A stretch of DNA of 51,315 nt from Methanolobus psychrotolerans (GTDB lineage Archaea; Halobacteriota; Methanosarcinia; Methanosarcinales; Methanosarcinaceae). The number at the start of each line of letters is the position of its first letter. The first letter of the stretch is position 1. The stretch covers positions 1-51,315 of the forward strand of contig NZ_MBKP01000013.1 of assembly GCF_002243045.1 (NCBI RefSeq). The letters run 5' to 3'. Shown piece after piece: positions 27,229 to 36,755 of the stretch. The notes below the pieces were generated by a model. It made no database searches. It was not told the origin of the DNA and worked only from the letters and a program-made list of their open reading frames with translations. A program made the translations under genes and the position numbers.

Positions 27229-28644
27229 TTATTTCCGGCCGAAATAGAATATGCCAAGCCCTCCCCAGAATAGCATGATAATTGCTGCAAGGATGAGTAT
27301 AGGTACCGGACCGAAGTAGAATATGAGGGGGACAGATGCTGCTGTAAATATACCGCCTCCTACAATTGGTTCAAAAAGCAGTTGCTTATAGCCAAATCCC
27401 TCAAGGGCCGGAGATCTGTTTCCAGGGTCAGCGATTCTCATAAGAAGGAGTCCGCTTGCTGTCATTCCCATGGACTGTCCGAAATTACCTATGCTCTTTT
27501 CGAACCAGTAAGAAGGCATCATCCTTGGTCCCAGGAACATGAACGCCACAAGGTTCCAGACAATACCCACCGTTGCAAGGATCAGGAAAGGCATCAGGTT
27601 ATTCCCAATGACTGTCAGCGAGAGCGTCGCTATCGCGCTGGTTATCAGTATATCGAGCGATAAGCCTTGTATCCTCATCATGAGGTCCCTGTCAAGGGTC
27701 TGATGCGCGTCGAACCTGTCCAGGAACATCTGAAGAATGATGCCACCTATCATTGCTAAAGGAAAGAGCGGGATATGGGCCAGTAGATATATGCCTGTAG
27801 TCTGGGCCCATACGATCTCTTCTATCAGTATAAGTGCCTGAAGGATCAGATATCCTATTCCTATAGCAACTCCAACGTAGGCGAAATGGAGTGAAAGAGG
27901 TTCAATGGATTCAGGTCTTGTAGTGATCTTCCCGGCAGACTCCCGGGCATCAAAATCAATGATACCGCTCTGATATCTTTCATTGAGGGATATGTGGTCC
28001 TTATTTGTCAACACTTCTGTTTTACCTGTTCTTACACCGTAATTAAGGAGCACGATCCCCAAGACGACACCAAAAAGTATTCCCACCGTCGCAAGACCAA
28101 GTGCTAAGTCTGCTGCATCTGGAAAACCCAGCTCTTCAAAGGTAGCAGCCATGCCAGCTGCAGTACCATGTCCGCCTTCAAAAGATATCTCTATAAGGGC
28201 ACCTGCCATGGGATCAATTCCAAAAAAAGGAGTCAGAATGAGAATTGTCACAAGTATCCCGAACACATACTGCCCCCATGCTATGGTCTGTCCGTGGGCT
28301 ATCTGCGGCCCTGCCAGAAGCCATATTTCACGGAGACCTGGAATTTTCTTTCCAAGAAACAATGTGGCAAATATTATACTTATGAACAGTCCCGGGAGAG
28401 TCTTCCATACGTCAAGCATCTCTTCGGGAAATATTCCTCCTGAAAGGAATGTATCCTGGTAACCTGTCCACGAAGCCACATGTCCCAGAATCTCCGGGCC
28501 AAGGAACAAGGCCAGGAACCCTCCAATAAGCGAGCTTGGGATAAAGAGCTTCTGAAGTGAAGGGGACATGACTCGCATCCATTTTCCAAGGAGCAGGATA
28601 GTGCCAAGTACAAGAAAACTCATTCCGACCATAGAGACAGACAT
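27229..28644 (-). CDS. Sodium/glutamate symporter (GltS)-type transporter
   Basis: A 471-residue membrane protein with about ten to twelve helices in two halves. GltS-like marks include the N-terminal GKWMRV segment, FIPSSLIGGFLALFLGP, EGGHGTAAGMA and, in the second half, GQSMGMTASGLLLMRIADPG. GltS proteins import glutamate with sodium. It is longer than enterobacterial GltS (about 400) because of a hydrophilic middle loop (residues about 205-250). It converges with the PII operon, and a nitrogen link between them is suggestive only. Confidence 0.75.
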   Translation of the reverse strand: MSVSMVGMSFLVLGTILLLGKWMRVMSPSLQKLFIPSSLIGGFLALFLGPEILGHVASWTGYQDTFLSGGIFPEEMLDVWKTLPGLFISIIFATLFLGKKIPGLREIWLLAGPQIAHGQTIAWGQYVFGILVTILILTPFFGIDPMAGALIEISFEGGHGTAAGMAATFEELGFPDAADLALGLATVGILFGVVLGIVLLNYGVRTGKTEVLTNKDHISLNERYQSGIIDFDARESAGKITTRPESIEPLSLHFAYVGVAIGIGYLILQALILIEEIVWAQTTGIYLLAHIPLFPLAMIGGIILQMFLDRFDAHQTLDRDLMMRIQGLSLDILITSAIATLSLTVIGNNLMPFLILATVGIVWNLVAFMFLGPRMMPSYWFEKSIGNFGQSMGMTASGLLLMRIADPGNRSPALEGFGYKQLLFEPIVGGGIFTAASVPLIFYFGPVPILILAAIIMLFWGGLGIFYFGRK

Positions 28645-28849
28645 TGGATTAACTCCTATTACTACAAGAACATAATATGCAAAGGCGACAGTTTCGATTT
28701 GTCAGGAACAGTATATACCTCTTTGCCTTATTTGCGATAGCTTCGTATATTCTTAAACAGATACCAAATAAACCTATATCACAATTATACTAAATTGTCT
28801 GAGGCATACAATAATAAGATATTTATCTATTTGGTCATCTCTCTTCTTT
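28645..28849. promoter_or_regulatory. Divergent promoter region of the GltS-type and cation ATPase genes
   Basis: 205 A+T-rich bases between two divergent starts. ATAATAAGATATTTATC near 28810-28826 is a fair TATA candidate for the ATPase gene. No palindrome stands out. Confidence 0.35.
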
Positions 28850-31495
28850 ATGGCAGAGGAACAGTGGTGTGGCATCCCTTCAGAGGATGTGTTTACTTTA
28901 CTTAACAGTCATCCTGATGGTCTGAGTCAGGAAGAAGCAGAGATAAGACTTGTGCGTGATGGGTATAATGAGGTGGCTTCCAAACAGGAGCATGGATCAA
29001 TATATCGTTTTCTGAAACAGTTTGCAAGTCCTCTGATATACCTGCTGCTTGCAGCTGCTGTTATCACTTTTTTCCTGGGGCTACATGTCGATACCATAGT
29101 CATTTTGTTCGTTGTGCTGGCAAATGCTATAATAGGCTTCATACAGGAAGGAAAAGCACAAAATGCTCTTGAATCCCTTTCAAAACTCCTTGTGCCTGAA
29201 GCAAGGGTTCTTAGGGGTGGAGTAAGCACCATGCTCCCAAGCAGGGAGCTTGTTGTCGGTGATGTTGTACTGCTGGAAGCGGGGGACAGGGTCCCTGCAG
29301 ATATGCGCTTCTTTTATGCTAAGAACTTGAGGGCCGACGAATCTATACTGACGGGAGAGTCTGTACCTGTTGAAAAAAATATTGCCCCCATTAGCACGGG
29401 ATGTGCTTCTTTTGGTGAGCAGAAGAACGTATCCTTTGCTGGGACACTGATAAACCAGGGGCAGGGCCGTGGCATCGTGGTGGCTACAGGTAATGCGACT
29501 CAGATTGGCAAGATATCCGAATTCATCAGGGAAAGTAAGGAGATATCCACTCCTCTTCTGCGTAAAATAGCACGTATGAGCGTTGTACTTTCGGTTGTTA
29601 TCGTAATCATATCTGCCCTGACCTTCGCTATAGGTGTGGTGAGGGGATATGACGCCGTAGAGATATTCATGGCTTCAGTAAGCCTTGCTGTTGCAGCAAT
29701 CCCGGAAGGGTTACCTGCAGTCATAACCATATCCATGGCCATCGGAGTTAACCGGATGGCTGCAAAGAATACTATTATTCGTACAGTACCTGCAGTGGAG
29801 ACGCTTGGCAGTGCCACTGTCATCTGCACTGACAAGACCGGCACCCTCACAAGAAATCAGATGACTGTGACCCAGGCATATGCGGCAGGGAACTTGTATG
29901 AACTCACAGGTACAGGCTATATTCCCGAGGGTGATTTCCTGCTGGATGGAATAAAGGTTGACCCGCTGGAGGATAATGTCCTTACAGAAACCCTCCGGGC
30001 AGGTGTTTTGTGCAATGATGCTTCTTTCAAAGGAGTGGACAATATTGACGGAGACCCTACGGAAGGTGCCTTGCTCATCTCAGGCATGAAAGCCGGGAAA
30101 TTCTATCTGCCCAGGAAGGATATAGTGCCCTTTGAGCCAGAAGAAAGGTTCATGGCAACCCTTCATGAGAATGAGGATGGTTCAAAGGTCATTTATGTAA
30201 AAGGCTCTCCGGAAAAGATAATGAGCATGTGTGTTTCCCAGTTCGACGGACAGAGTACAGGTCCGGTGGATGTGGAAGGTATTACACGTGCCGCTGAGCA
30301 GATGGCCTCAGGTGCTTTGCGAGTGTTAGGTATGGCTTACAGGAATGTACCTGTGGATGTGGAAAGAATAGAAGCTCCGGATATAAAGGACCTTGTATTT
30401 GTTGGTTTGCAAGGTATGATGGATCCGCCTAGGGAAGGGGTGATGGAGGCCATTGGAAAATGCAAGACGGCAGGAATCCGGGTCATAATGATCACAGGGG
30501 ACCACCTGAAAACAGCTTATGCCATAGCCACGAAGATAGGCATTGAAACAGAAGGTGCACTTTCAGGGAAGGATATTGAAGAAATGTCAGATGGGCACCT
30601 TAAAGAGCGCCTGGAATTGACCTCGGTGTTCGCAAGGACATCTCCGGAGGACAAGCTGAGGGTTGTAAAACTCCTCCAGGAGATGGGAGAAGTGGTTGCA
30701 GTTACCGGGGACGGTATCAATGATGCACCTGCCCTGAAAACGGCCGATATAGGTATATCCATGGGTATTACAGGTACTGAGGTTGCAAAGGAGGCTTCCG
30801 ATATGGTGCTGGCGGATGATAACTTCTCTTCCATCGTAGCGGCCATTGAGGAAGGCAGGGATGTCTACAGCAAGATACAGAAGATTCTGCTCTGGACACT
30901 GCCTACTAACGGAGGACAGGCTCTATCTATAGTGCTTGCGGTACTTTTAGGCATCACACTGCCTCTGGTGACCCTGCAGATATTGTGGCTTAACACTGTC
31001 ACAGCCATTGGATTGGGAGTTCCTATTACTATGGAGCCAAAGGAAAGGGGTATTTTGAAAAGATCACCCAGACCCCCGAAGGAGCCAATACTCATTCCGC
31101 TCATTAAGAGAAGGGTTATATTCGTCTCACTGCTTATCGTTGCAGGCGCATACATCAACTTCTTCATGAAACTCGAAAACGGAGGTAGTCTGGATGCTGC
31201 ACGCACTATCGCACTGAACACCATAGTATTCTTCCAGATATTCTATCTCTTCAACTCTAAGTCCATGTATGAATATGTGTTCAGGGACCTGCTGTCAAAC
31301 AGGATAATGCTATTGGGTATAGCTATTGTGATCTTGCTCCAGATGATCATCACCTATGTACCCGCCATAAACTCCATCTTTTCCACTGCTCCCATACATG
31401 CAGCGGACTGGCTGATGATAGTACTCGTTTCCAGTTCAGTGTTCTTCCTGATAGAGTTTGAGAAATACATGTATAAGAAGGGGTGGTTGTCTTAA
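28850..31495 (+). CDS. P2-type cation-transporting P-type ATPase
   Basis: An 881-residue ATPase. The cation N-terminal domain, TGES (A-domain), PEGLPA in TM4, CTDKTGTLT with the phosphorylated Asp, KGSPEK in the N-domain, and GDGINDAPALK hinge are all present, with ten membrane helices. TM4 is of P2A type, but TM6 reads WLNTVTAIGLG: the aspartate that SERCA uses for calcium (NxxxD) is alanine, and TM5 has NGGQ. Calcium specificity is therefore doubtful; sodium, proton or another cation is possible. It is divergent from the GltS-type gene. Confidence 0.85.
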   Translation: MAEEQWCGIPSEDVFTLLNSHPDGLSQEEAEIRLVRDGYNEVASKQEHGSIYRFLKQFASPLIYLLLAAAVITFFLGLHVDTIVILFVVLANAIIGFIQEGKAQNALESLSKLLVPEARVLRGGVSTMLPSRELVVGDVVLLEAGDRVPADMRFFYAKNLRADESILTGESVPVEKNIAPISTGCASFGEQKNVSFAGTLINQGQGRGIVVATGNATQIGKISEFIRESKEISTPLLRKIARMSVVLSVVIVIISALTFAIGVVRGYDAVEIFMASVSLAVAAIPEGLPAVITISMAIGVNRMAAKNTIIRTVPAVETLGSATVICTDKTGTLTRNQMTVTQAYAAGNLYELTGTGYIPEGDFLLDGIKVDPLEDNVLTETLRAGVLCNDASFKGVDNIDGDPTEGALLISGMKAGKFYLPRKDIVPFEPEERFMATLHENEDGSKVIYVKGSPEKIMSMCVSQFDGQSTGPVDVEGITRAAEQMASGALRVLGMAYRNVPVDVERIEAPDIKDLVFVGLQGMMDPPREGVMEAIGKCKTAGIRVIMITGDHLKTAYAIATKIGIETEGALSGKDIEEMSDGHLKERLELTSVFARTSPEDKLRVVKLLQEMGEVVAVTGDGINDAPALKTADIGISMGITGTEVAKEASDMVLADDNFSSIVAAIEEGRDVYSKIQKILLWTLPTNGGQALSIVLAVLLGITLPLVTLQILWLNTVTAIGLGVPITMEPKERGILKRSPRPPKEPILIPLIKRRVIFVSLLIVAGAYINFFMKLENGGSLDAARTIALNTIVFFQIFYLFNSKSMYEYVFRDLLSNRIMLLGIAIVILLQMIITYVPAINSIFSTAPIHAADWLMIVLVSSSVFFLIEFEKYMYKKGWLS

Positions 31496-31738
31496 TATGG
31501 ATTCGTAATGGAATAGATATGGATTATACCTATAGATACGGATTTGACATGAATGTGGAAAGAAATACCAGAACTTCTTGGGTATCTCTCTATGAAATGT
31601 TTTTGCGTTGATGCACAAAAGAATTAAGGTTCAAGCTATGTAATCGGTGTTAATCAGTGTCTGGGAAATAACTGACGCAACGCAGGCGATACCGCTCTGA
31701 TTACATGGTGCATAAAAAAGAAGAAGTACATCTGCCGG
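31496..31738. other. Intergenic between the cation ATPase and the integrase remnant
   Basis: No gene. This is where an attachment site of the former mobile element would be expected; no repeat of the tRNA 3' ends was found in it by eye. Confidence 0.4.
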
Positions 31739-32983
31739 GTGTATATAACGATAGTTTATACACCTAAAACACATATTAAAGAGTATATAACTCGCAATGT
31801 GGACGACGTACACTCTTTTGATACTGGTTTTTTAAAGGCAATGGAAAGGTTGGATGAACTCGACACCTCAGATGAGAACAAGGCCACCGTTAAGAAGTTC
31901 ATCAAAAGCTGCAGGCGGGATGGCTTGGCAAAAAGTACCCTTACTCACTATACCAACCAGCTGAAGAGAATGATTCAAAGACTTCCGGAAAGTGGTTTTG
32001 AGGGCACAATTGACAAGCTCGACGAGGATGCTTTCTATGACTTCATCATCTACTTGGAAGATGAAGCGAAGTTATCACACAATGAGATACGGAATTACAA
32101 GAAGGTCGTGAGGAAGCTCTACAGGCACATCCATGGAGATGATGTTCCCGGTGGGTAGAGAAGATGAGGTTGGGGACTGTAGAAACGTATGTGCAGCCCC
32201 AGGACCTGCCTGAAAAGGATATGATAGACAAGATGATCAAGGTCTGCACAAATGCTCGTAACAGGGCCCTTGTGGCAACCTTCTATGACGGTGGGTTCCT
32301 TCCGGGGGCCCTGATCTCATGTAGGGTTGGGAATGTCGAGTCAAACGATTATGGATCAATCGTATATCTCTCAAAAACATCGAGATCAAAGAAGACCACT
32401 CCAGCAAAAGGCATTCCTCTTACATGGTCTTCGGGTTACCTGCAGTAATGGTTGGCTGTGCACCCTCTCCGAGACGACCCAGAAGCACCTCTGTGGGTTA
32501 CTCTAGACAAAAACCACACAGCAATGAGATTATAAGACGTTCTGCGTAACCATCCAGAAGATAGCAAAGGACGCAGGTATCAAGGATTTCTATCCTTACC
32601 TGTTGCGGCACAAGGCAATAACCGACTGGATTCTGCAGGGGTTCAATGAGCAGATAATTAACTATCATGCGGGATGGTCCAAGGGTAGCACACAGATGTA
32701 CAAGGTCTACGGCAATTTCACGGACTAGGAAATGAATGATGTGGTCTATGAGAAGTATGGCCTCAAGAAGGATGACAAGAAGCAGGTCACATTGAGCAAT
32801 TGCCCGCGATGCCACAACATCCTCCGGCCCGAGGACAAGTTCTGTTCGCAGTGTTCTCTTGTACTGGATAGGCAGGCACTTGATGATATTGGGAAATTTG
32901 AAGCCAAGATTCCGGAGATATTGCAGCTGGTGATGAAGTCAGAAGAAGCTAGAAGGTTATTGAGCAAAATGGAGACAGATTAG
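31739..32983 (+). pseudogene. Broken tyrosine recombinase (integrase) with zinc-ribbon tail
   Basis: Piecewise reading gives one archaeal integrase. The SAM-like core-binding domain (31739-32158) ends at TAG after a one-base loss near 32148; the frame resumes as RWVEKMRLGTVETYVQPQDL. A TAA at 32446-32448 interrupts it before WLAVHPLRDDPEAPLWVTL; another stop/frameshift lies near 32534; then come KTFCVTIQKIAKDAG, catalytic LLRHKAITDW, NYHAGW and QMYKVYG; TAG at 32727-32729 precedes a zinc-ribbon end with CPRC and CSQC (about 32800-32850). At least four lesions show it is dead. Confidence 0.8.
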
Positions 32984-33237
32984 CTTTTTGTATCAATGTT
33001 TTAAAGTGGCTATTTATCATTGTTTTAACTGTAGTCTTGTGGTCCGTGCATAAACAGATCCAAAGATTCAGTGCTCTTTCCATTCCACATAGAATAAAGA
33101 GAAAAGAGGATGGAAGGTTAAAATGGCAAACTATCGTTAGTAGATGATTGGATGGCTATCGGAACTCACGGGAATATCAGCGTGAACGAGTTAAAAAATA
33201 TGATAATGATATATGGTGACTAACCTAAAGGCAATGT
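32984..33237. other. Intergenic, no gene seen
   Basis: A+T-rich space between the integrase remnant and the small ORF. I looked for attachment-site repeats matching the tRNA genes downstream and found none by eye. Confidence 0.4.
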
Positions 33238-33330
33238 ATGAAAACATATTTCAAAATAGTCACAGGCATTCTGACAATGCTGATATTGCTGTATATAATC
33301 CTCCTTTTCCTTTTCATGAGGTACAAATAA
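33238..33330 (+). CDS. Small single-TM protein (30 aa)
   Basis: ATG at 33238 with AAAGG at 33227-33231. The product is MKTYFKIVTGILTMLILLYI followed by ILLFLFMRYK: a basic start, one long hydrophobic helix and a basic end. It precedes the AI-2E-type transporter gene by about 100 bases in the same direction. Small membrane proteins of this sort exist, but homology is unknown to me and chance is possible. Confidence 0.4.
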   Translation: MKTYFKIVTGILTMLILLYIILLFLFMRYK

Positions 33331-33434
33331 TGTGCGGGCTCTTGCAAAGTGTATGGAAAACATGTAGATAGAGACTTATAGAATAATAGAATAAGAGATA
33401 GTAGATATTGATGAAGACCTAAGAGGTAGTGTGT

Positions 33435-34475
33435 ATGAAGAATTTACAAACTGACACATTTTCCGCGCCCACAAAGCTTCTATTCGTTATAGTTGCCGTG
33501 GTACTTCTGACAATTGGAATGCGGGAGATCGCATCAATATTGATTCCCATCCTGTTCTCACTCTTTGCAACACTCATATTTGCTCCTTTGATATACAAGC
33601 TCCAGAAAAGAGGAGTACATCCTGTGATCAGTATCGCCCTTGTCATCCTGCTGTTCCTGGTGATTGTTGTGGTTGTCAGCATCTTTACAGTCAGTGTTAT
33701 ACTGCAGTTCAATGAACTGACCCCTGCTTACCAGAGCAACCTGGAAGAAAGAGTTGACAGCCTTATGGAATATATTCCATACATAGAGAATCTTGATATC
33801 TCCCTGGGGTCTATCGCCCGCGATGTGGGAGTTTTCCTGCTGGCTTCTCTGGCATCGATATTTTCAGGAACTGTGAGTGCTGCAACAACAGTCGGTCTCA
33901 TCATAATCACAACTGCGTTTCTGTTGTTAGACGCGGTAGGAATTTCGAAGAAGGTCCAAAGAGAAACCGAAGAGCGTTTTACACTTGCAGTAAACATCAA
34001 GAATTTAGGCGGCCAGGTAATGGACTATGCGGTGATACGTACAAAAACCAATCTTGTGATGGGCATTGGAACTACTATTATTCTACTCATCGCGGATATT
34101 GAATTTGCCTTCCTTTGGGGTTTTTTGGCATTCCTGCTAGGCTATATCCCATATATCGGCCTGGCACTAGCCGTTATCCCTCCGGCGATCCTTGCGCTGC
34201 TGCAGTACAGCCCCTTGGGTGCCCTGGCTATTGTAGTGGCCGTATTGATCGTAAACGGTCTTTCTGATATCCTCCTGTTCCCCTCACTTGCAGGGAAAGG
34301 ACTGGAAATATCGCCATCTGTCGTATTCCTGTCCCTTATATACTGGGGTTTCGTATTAGGGCCTGCAGGAGCACTCATCAGCACCCCCCTTACAATGGTG
34401 GTGCGAACCGTCTTGGGAAGTTTTGAAGACACACACTGGATAGCTGAGCTTATGGGAGAGAGCAAAAGCAAATGA
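33435..34475 (+). CDS. AI-2E-family membrane transporter
   Basis: A 346-residue protein of the AI-2E/PerM family (PF01594-like) with about eight membrane helices. Recognisable are the N-terminal pair of helices, the soluble middle with VDSLMEYIPYIENLDI, and the conserved C-terminal GYIPYIGLALAVIPPAILAL and ISPSVVFLSLIYWGFVLGPAGA. Family members export varied substrates or sodium/protons; no specific substrate can be given. ATG 33435 is preferred to the upstream GTG because AGAGGT at 33422-33427 fits it. Confidence 0.8.
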   Translation: MKNLQTDTFSAPTKLLFVIVAVVLLTIGMREIASILIPILFSLFATLIFAPLIYKLQKRGVHPVISIALVILLFLVIVVVVSIFTVSVILQFNELTPAYQSNLEERVDSLMEYIPYIENLDISLGSIARDVGVFLLASLASIFSGTVSAATTVGLIIITTAFLLLDAVGISKKVQRETEERFTLAVNIKNLGGQVMDYAVIRTKTNLVMGIGTTIILLIADIEFAFLWGFLAFLLGYIPYIGLALAVIPPAILALLQYSPLGALAIVVAVLIVNGLSDILLFPSLAGKGLEISPSVVFLSLIYWGFVLGPAGALISTPLTMVVRTVLGSFEDTHWIAELMGESKSK

Positions 34476-34496
34476 GGATGCCTATCTTAATGGCAT

Positions 34497-34776
34497 CTAT
34501 CTGCACGGAACAAAAGATTTTGTCTCCAAATCATCCAGGGAAATATTAACGAGACTTGAATTTTTATCGAATTCCATATGACATAAATCTTTGCTAAGAA
34601 CCCATAGGAAAATACCGTAAAAAAGTTGTTGCGCACGACTTATTGAGTACATCTGGATATTCATATTCCAAGAACATGCGAATATCACTCATGAACAAAT
34701 CATGGAAACCATTCTTATACAATTCCCTTAGATAAGGGATCATTGTCGTAAAAATCCCGTCAATCCCTGAAAAATA
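34497..34776 (-). pseudogene. C-terminal remnant of a regulator-like gene (TetR-like?)
   Basis: On the minus strand, from about 34776, a protein-like frame reads IFSGIDGIFTTMIPYLRELY and onwards through FLEYEYPDVLNKSCATTFFT and VFSYGFLAK, then a one-base shift near 34600 is needed to continue as DLCHMEFDKNSSLVNISLDD to the TAG at 34499. The helical pattern resembles the ligand-binding half of a TetR-type regulator. No start or DNA-binding half is left. The family call is weak; the decay is well supported by the frameshift. Confidence 0.35.
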
Positions 34777-35173
34777 TCATATGCGCGTGTCCTCCCTATG
34801 ATCGAGAACTAATTTTCGTTGTCAAAAACTATTACCAACATTCTCTCCATTGTTTGTTCTCCCCCTTGTGCACTATATTCACTGGATCATTCGCTCCAGT
34901 GGTATCTATGCGACATAGCTTTTTTTGATAAATGAAACTTTGGGAGTCCTATCAATAAAAACTTTGCGAAACATTCAGGCTATCTACAGAGCCTTAATGA
35001 GCCTATTTCATAACCTCTCTGAACCCATTTTCAAGGTAATGTGATATGATGAGTTATACCCTACTTTTGCTCTACCTATGGATCGAAAAACGATAGTATC
35101 CTCTTTTTTAGTGCTAGAAAATAAGAAAAAAAATCACTATCTATTAATGACGGTGTATAAAAAATTTACTAGT
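34777..35173. other. Intergenic, no intact gene
   Basis: About 400 A+T-rich bases. On minus, GGGGGAGA at about 34860 precedes an ATG at 34850 that opens only 13 codons (MERMLVIVFDNEN) before TAG. This looks like the cut-off start of another gene (compare DUF1269-type beginnings) but is too short to call. Includes the 3' flank of the tRNA cluster. Confidence 0.4.
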
Positions 35174-35244
35174 ACATCAGCCGGGATTCGAACCCGGGTT
35201 CGAGCGTTGGCAACGCCCGGTGATGACCGCTACACTACTGATGT
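35174..35244 (-). tRNA. tRNA-Gly (GCC)
   Basis: On the minus strand the acceptor stem ACATCAG/CTGATGT, D arm GTGTAGCGGTCATCAC, anticodon stem GGGCG/CGCTC with loop TTGCCAA (anticodon GCC), and T arm with GGTTCGAATCC form a full cloverleaf of 71 bases. No CCA is encoded. Confidence 0.92.
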
Positions 35245-35257
35245 TCTTTGCTTAGGT

Positions 35258-35330
35258 GCCCAGACCCGGATTTGAACCGGGGACAACTGCCTCTTCAGGG
35301 CAGCGCTCTCCCAAACTGAGCTACCTGGGC
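35258..35330 (-). tRNA. tRNA-Phe (GAA)
   Basis: Acceptor GCCCAGG pairs with TCTGGGC (one G-U), D arm AGCTCAGTTTGGGAGAGC, anticodon stem CTGCC/GGCAG with loop CTGAAGA (anticodon GAA), T arm with GGTTCAAATCC; 73 bases, no encoded CCA. It lies 13 bases upstream of the tRNA-Gly gene. Confidence 0.93.
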
Positions 35331-35398
35331 ATAATGACCCGAAGCACCTAATTGTTGCTTTTAGATTTAAATTTATCTGCCAGCCAACTGTTTATGGT

Positions 35399-35471
<73 letters not shown>

Positions 35472-35763
35472 ATTAACAGTTAGCAAATGCCTGTAAACAC
35501 CTTACTGCTTAACAGCACTTGAGTACTATTAACGCAAGCCTTGGCGCTTATCAGCACCCCACATAATGCATAATGGTTGATAAATCTTTTGGGTAAACAG
35601 GTATACAATATCATTTACCATATAAAGAGCATTTACGATGATGTTCATCAGGGAACATTTCTTTTATTGCATGTCCTTCATCGCAAACGGGCAATGTGGG
35701 TTGCGTTTCATTTTGATCTATCGAATATCACATACAGTGTATCATAATACACTATGCATATCA
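35472..35763. other. Intergenic; contains a short hairpin
   Basis: No gene. A seven-base inverted repeat AGTGTAT/ATACACT with a four-base loop (35736-35753) lies just after the stop of the frameshifted gene on minus and may be its terminator. A promoter for the tRNA cluster is expected near 35500-35530 but no clear TATA stands out. Confidence 0.4.
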
Positions 35764-36050
35764 TCATTTATCAACAATGTCCAGCAAGTACTTGATAATC
35801 GTTATTGCCAGAATACTGTCCATAACGCCCCGGCAGCACATCCCTAACATCTGCATTGAGTCATGTCCTGACAGAGGATTTCGGGCAAGTACACAGGCAT
35901 CATTGACAATGTAGCGGGTAACACACGTATCCGGACAATCAATGACAATACCATAATCCTAATCCTAATGGTCTTGGATATATTCTTTAATCTCAGGGGT
36001 ACCTGTTCATTGCAGGCCTTAACCCTCACACAGTTCACTATTTTCTGCAT
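35764..36050 (-). pseudogene. Frameshifted small protein gene, unknown family
   Basis: From ATG 36050 the minus strand reads MQKIVNCVRVKACNEQVPLR, then NISKTIRI; within a short tandem ATTAGG repeat near 35955 one base appears lost, after which the good frame is DYGIVIDCPDTCVTRYIVND, VLARNPLSGHDSMQMLGMCC and RGVMDSILAITIIKYLLDIV to TGA at 35766-35764. The joined product would be about 95 residues with five cysteines. I do not recognise it. It could be a pseudogene, a sequencing error or programmed frameshifting. Confidence 0.45.
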
Positions 36051-36118
36051 GTGATCACTGTTTCTTTAAAGATTCATACAGAACTTTAAATGGAGCCGTA
36101 AAATGCATTTATGTCTCA

Positions 36119-36562
36119 TTAGTTGTAGAAAGTATCAGGTGTTTCGCTCGCATCCAAAATAGTTCGTGAGGATCCATCGGGGTACACAATTGTTAAAATA
36201 TCTACAGTATCCCCCAGTTCATGGGAATCATGAAGATAGTATTCATCATTCTTACGTGATACATCCTTTACAAAAACAACTGCATTATCCTTTCCAATAT
36301 CAAGAACCTCCATGTCATCAAAATCCCAGAAGAGATCACCAATTGCAGGTTCCAGGTTGTAGGCCCCCATTAAAAATATATACATACTTGAAAACATATC
36401 CAGACTGTATGACATAGAAATCACGGCATCTGTTCCTTGAAATTTAATGGAAACCTGATTAAAGTGAATATATTCCTCACCATTTGAAATGATATTGCTA
36501 CTGGTTGGGAAAGATGACAGAGAGATAATCAACGCAAAGACTAGAAAAACTGCCAACCTCAT
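36119..36562 (-). CDS. Secreted protein of unknown function (147 aa)
   Basis: Begins with a signal peptide (MRLAVFLVFALIISLSSFPT, cleavage likely near residue 20-24). The mature part is beta-rich with many acidic residues (FWDFDDMEVLDIGKDNAVVF, LGDTVDILTIVYPDGSSRTI) and no cysteines, suggesting a cell-surface domain. No family recognised; similar small exported proteins occur in Methanosarcinales. Confidence 0.6.
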   Translation of the reverse strand: MRLAVFLVFALIISLSSFPTSSNIISNGEEYIHFNQVSIKFQGTDAVISMSYSLDMFSSMYIFLMGAYNLEPAIGDLFWDFDDMEVLDIGKDNAVVFVKDVSRKNDEYYLHDSHELGDTVDILTIVYPDGSSRTILDASETPDTFYN

Positions 36563-36698
36563 TTATATCCTACCCTGAAATATCATACTCTGAATGAAGA
36601 AATGCATAGATTCTTATATTGAGATGTCACTTTGTTCATATTAACTTTACTCACAAGTTAAATTTAATAAATTTGAGTTACATAATTATAAAAACCGT

Positions 36699-36711
36699 TA
36701 AGTATATATTT
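36699..36711 (+). promoter_or_regulatory. Probable TATA box of lonB
   Basis: AAGTATATATTTT lies 45-57 bases before the lonB ATG at 36756, giving a leader of roughly 20-30 nt with the normal archaeal spacing. Confidence 0.4.
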
Positions 36712-36755
36712 TGTACGCACAACTGTGAACAAACCGCAAACCTTGTGAGAAGACT

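Noticed and set aside
32727-32729. In-frame TAG in the integrase as a pyrrolysine codon
   Set aside because: Pyrrolysine decoding occurs in such methanogens, but the same gene also has TAA stops and frameshifts, so the TAG is best read as decay.
34809-34850. Thirteen-codon minus-strand start MERMLVIVFDNEN with a good ribosome site
   Set aside because: Ends in TAG at once and no continuation in other frames was convincing; noted only as a possible cut-off gene start.
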